From contig JAIFLB010000067.1 of the NCBI GenBank assembly GCA_020049245.1, positions 1 to 6,421 of the forward strand: 6,421 bases of DNA, in the 5' to 3' direction. The translations under genes were made by a program, and so were the position numbers. Under the pieces are notes generated by a model. It made no database searches. It was not told where the DNA came from and saw nothing but the letters and a program-made list of their open reading frames with translations. This document shows positions 6,391-6,421 of this stretch, one piece after another (positions within the stretch are counted from its first letter, which is position 1; each line of letters starts with the position of its first letter). Source of the stretch: Betaproteobacteria bacterium. Its GTDB lineage: Bacteria; Pseudomonadota; Gammaproteobacteria; Burkholderiales; Thiobacillaceae.

Positions 6391-6421
6391 GATGTCGGCA
6401 GATTTGGTTAATGGCAGTAAG

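Noticed and set aside
6391..6421. Possible end of yidD upstream of yidC
   Set aside because: yidD often precedes yidC, but only 31 bases remain here. One frame stops (TAA) after three codons, and that is too little to identify any gene.

Overview
The window is chromosomal sequence from a Gram-negative proteobacterium. Betaproteobacteria is my best guess, inferred from protein style and gene order: no search was run and no rRNA is present. It carries part of the conserved replication-origin neighbourhood usually ordered rnpA-yidD-yidC-mnmE ... mnmG-rsmG-parA-parB. Four of the five genes lie on the minus strand. Read in their own direction they are yidC (membrane protein insertase), mnmE (tRNA-modification GTPase), a full-length ABC exporter half-transporter, and the first 299 codons of mnmG (tRNA-modification FAD enzyme), which runs off the left edge.

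The right part (3361-6390) holds yidC and mnmE, 33 bp apart and probably cotranscribed. The left part (1-2782) holds the ABC exporter and mnmG. Only 90 bp separate these two, but the gap contains a perfect 16-bp parS palindrome, the binding site of the chromosome-partition protein ParB, and a plausible mnmG promoter. MnmE and MnmG work as one complex that modifies the wobble uridine of certain tRNAs. Here their genes are separated by about 2.5 kb of accessory sequence: the ABC exporter and a small gene of opposite polarity.

The most unusual part is the AT-rich divergent region 2783-2945 and the unrecognised 118-residue plus-strand gene that follows it (2946-3302). Before that gene lie a strong Shine-Dalgarno sequence, a -24/-12 sequence with the invariant bases and spacing of a sigma-54 promoter, and, about 60 bp upstream of the predicted transcription start, an exact match to the IHF consensus. 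This is the standard layout of an enhancer-dependent promoter. It suggests that a conditionally expressed gene of unknown function sits among housekeeping genes close to the origin.

I found no mobile element, tRNA, rRNA, CRISPR array or convincing terminator. All five genes are intact in the part visible here.
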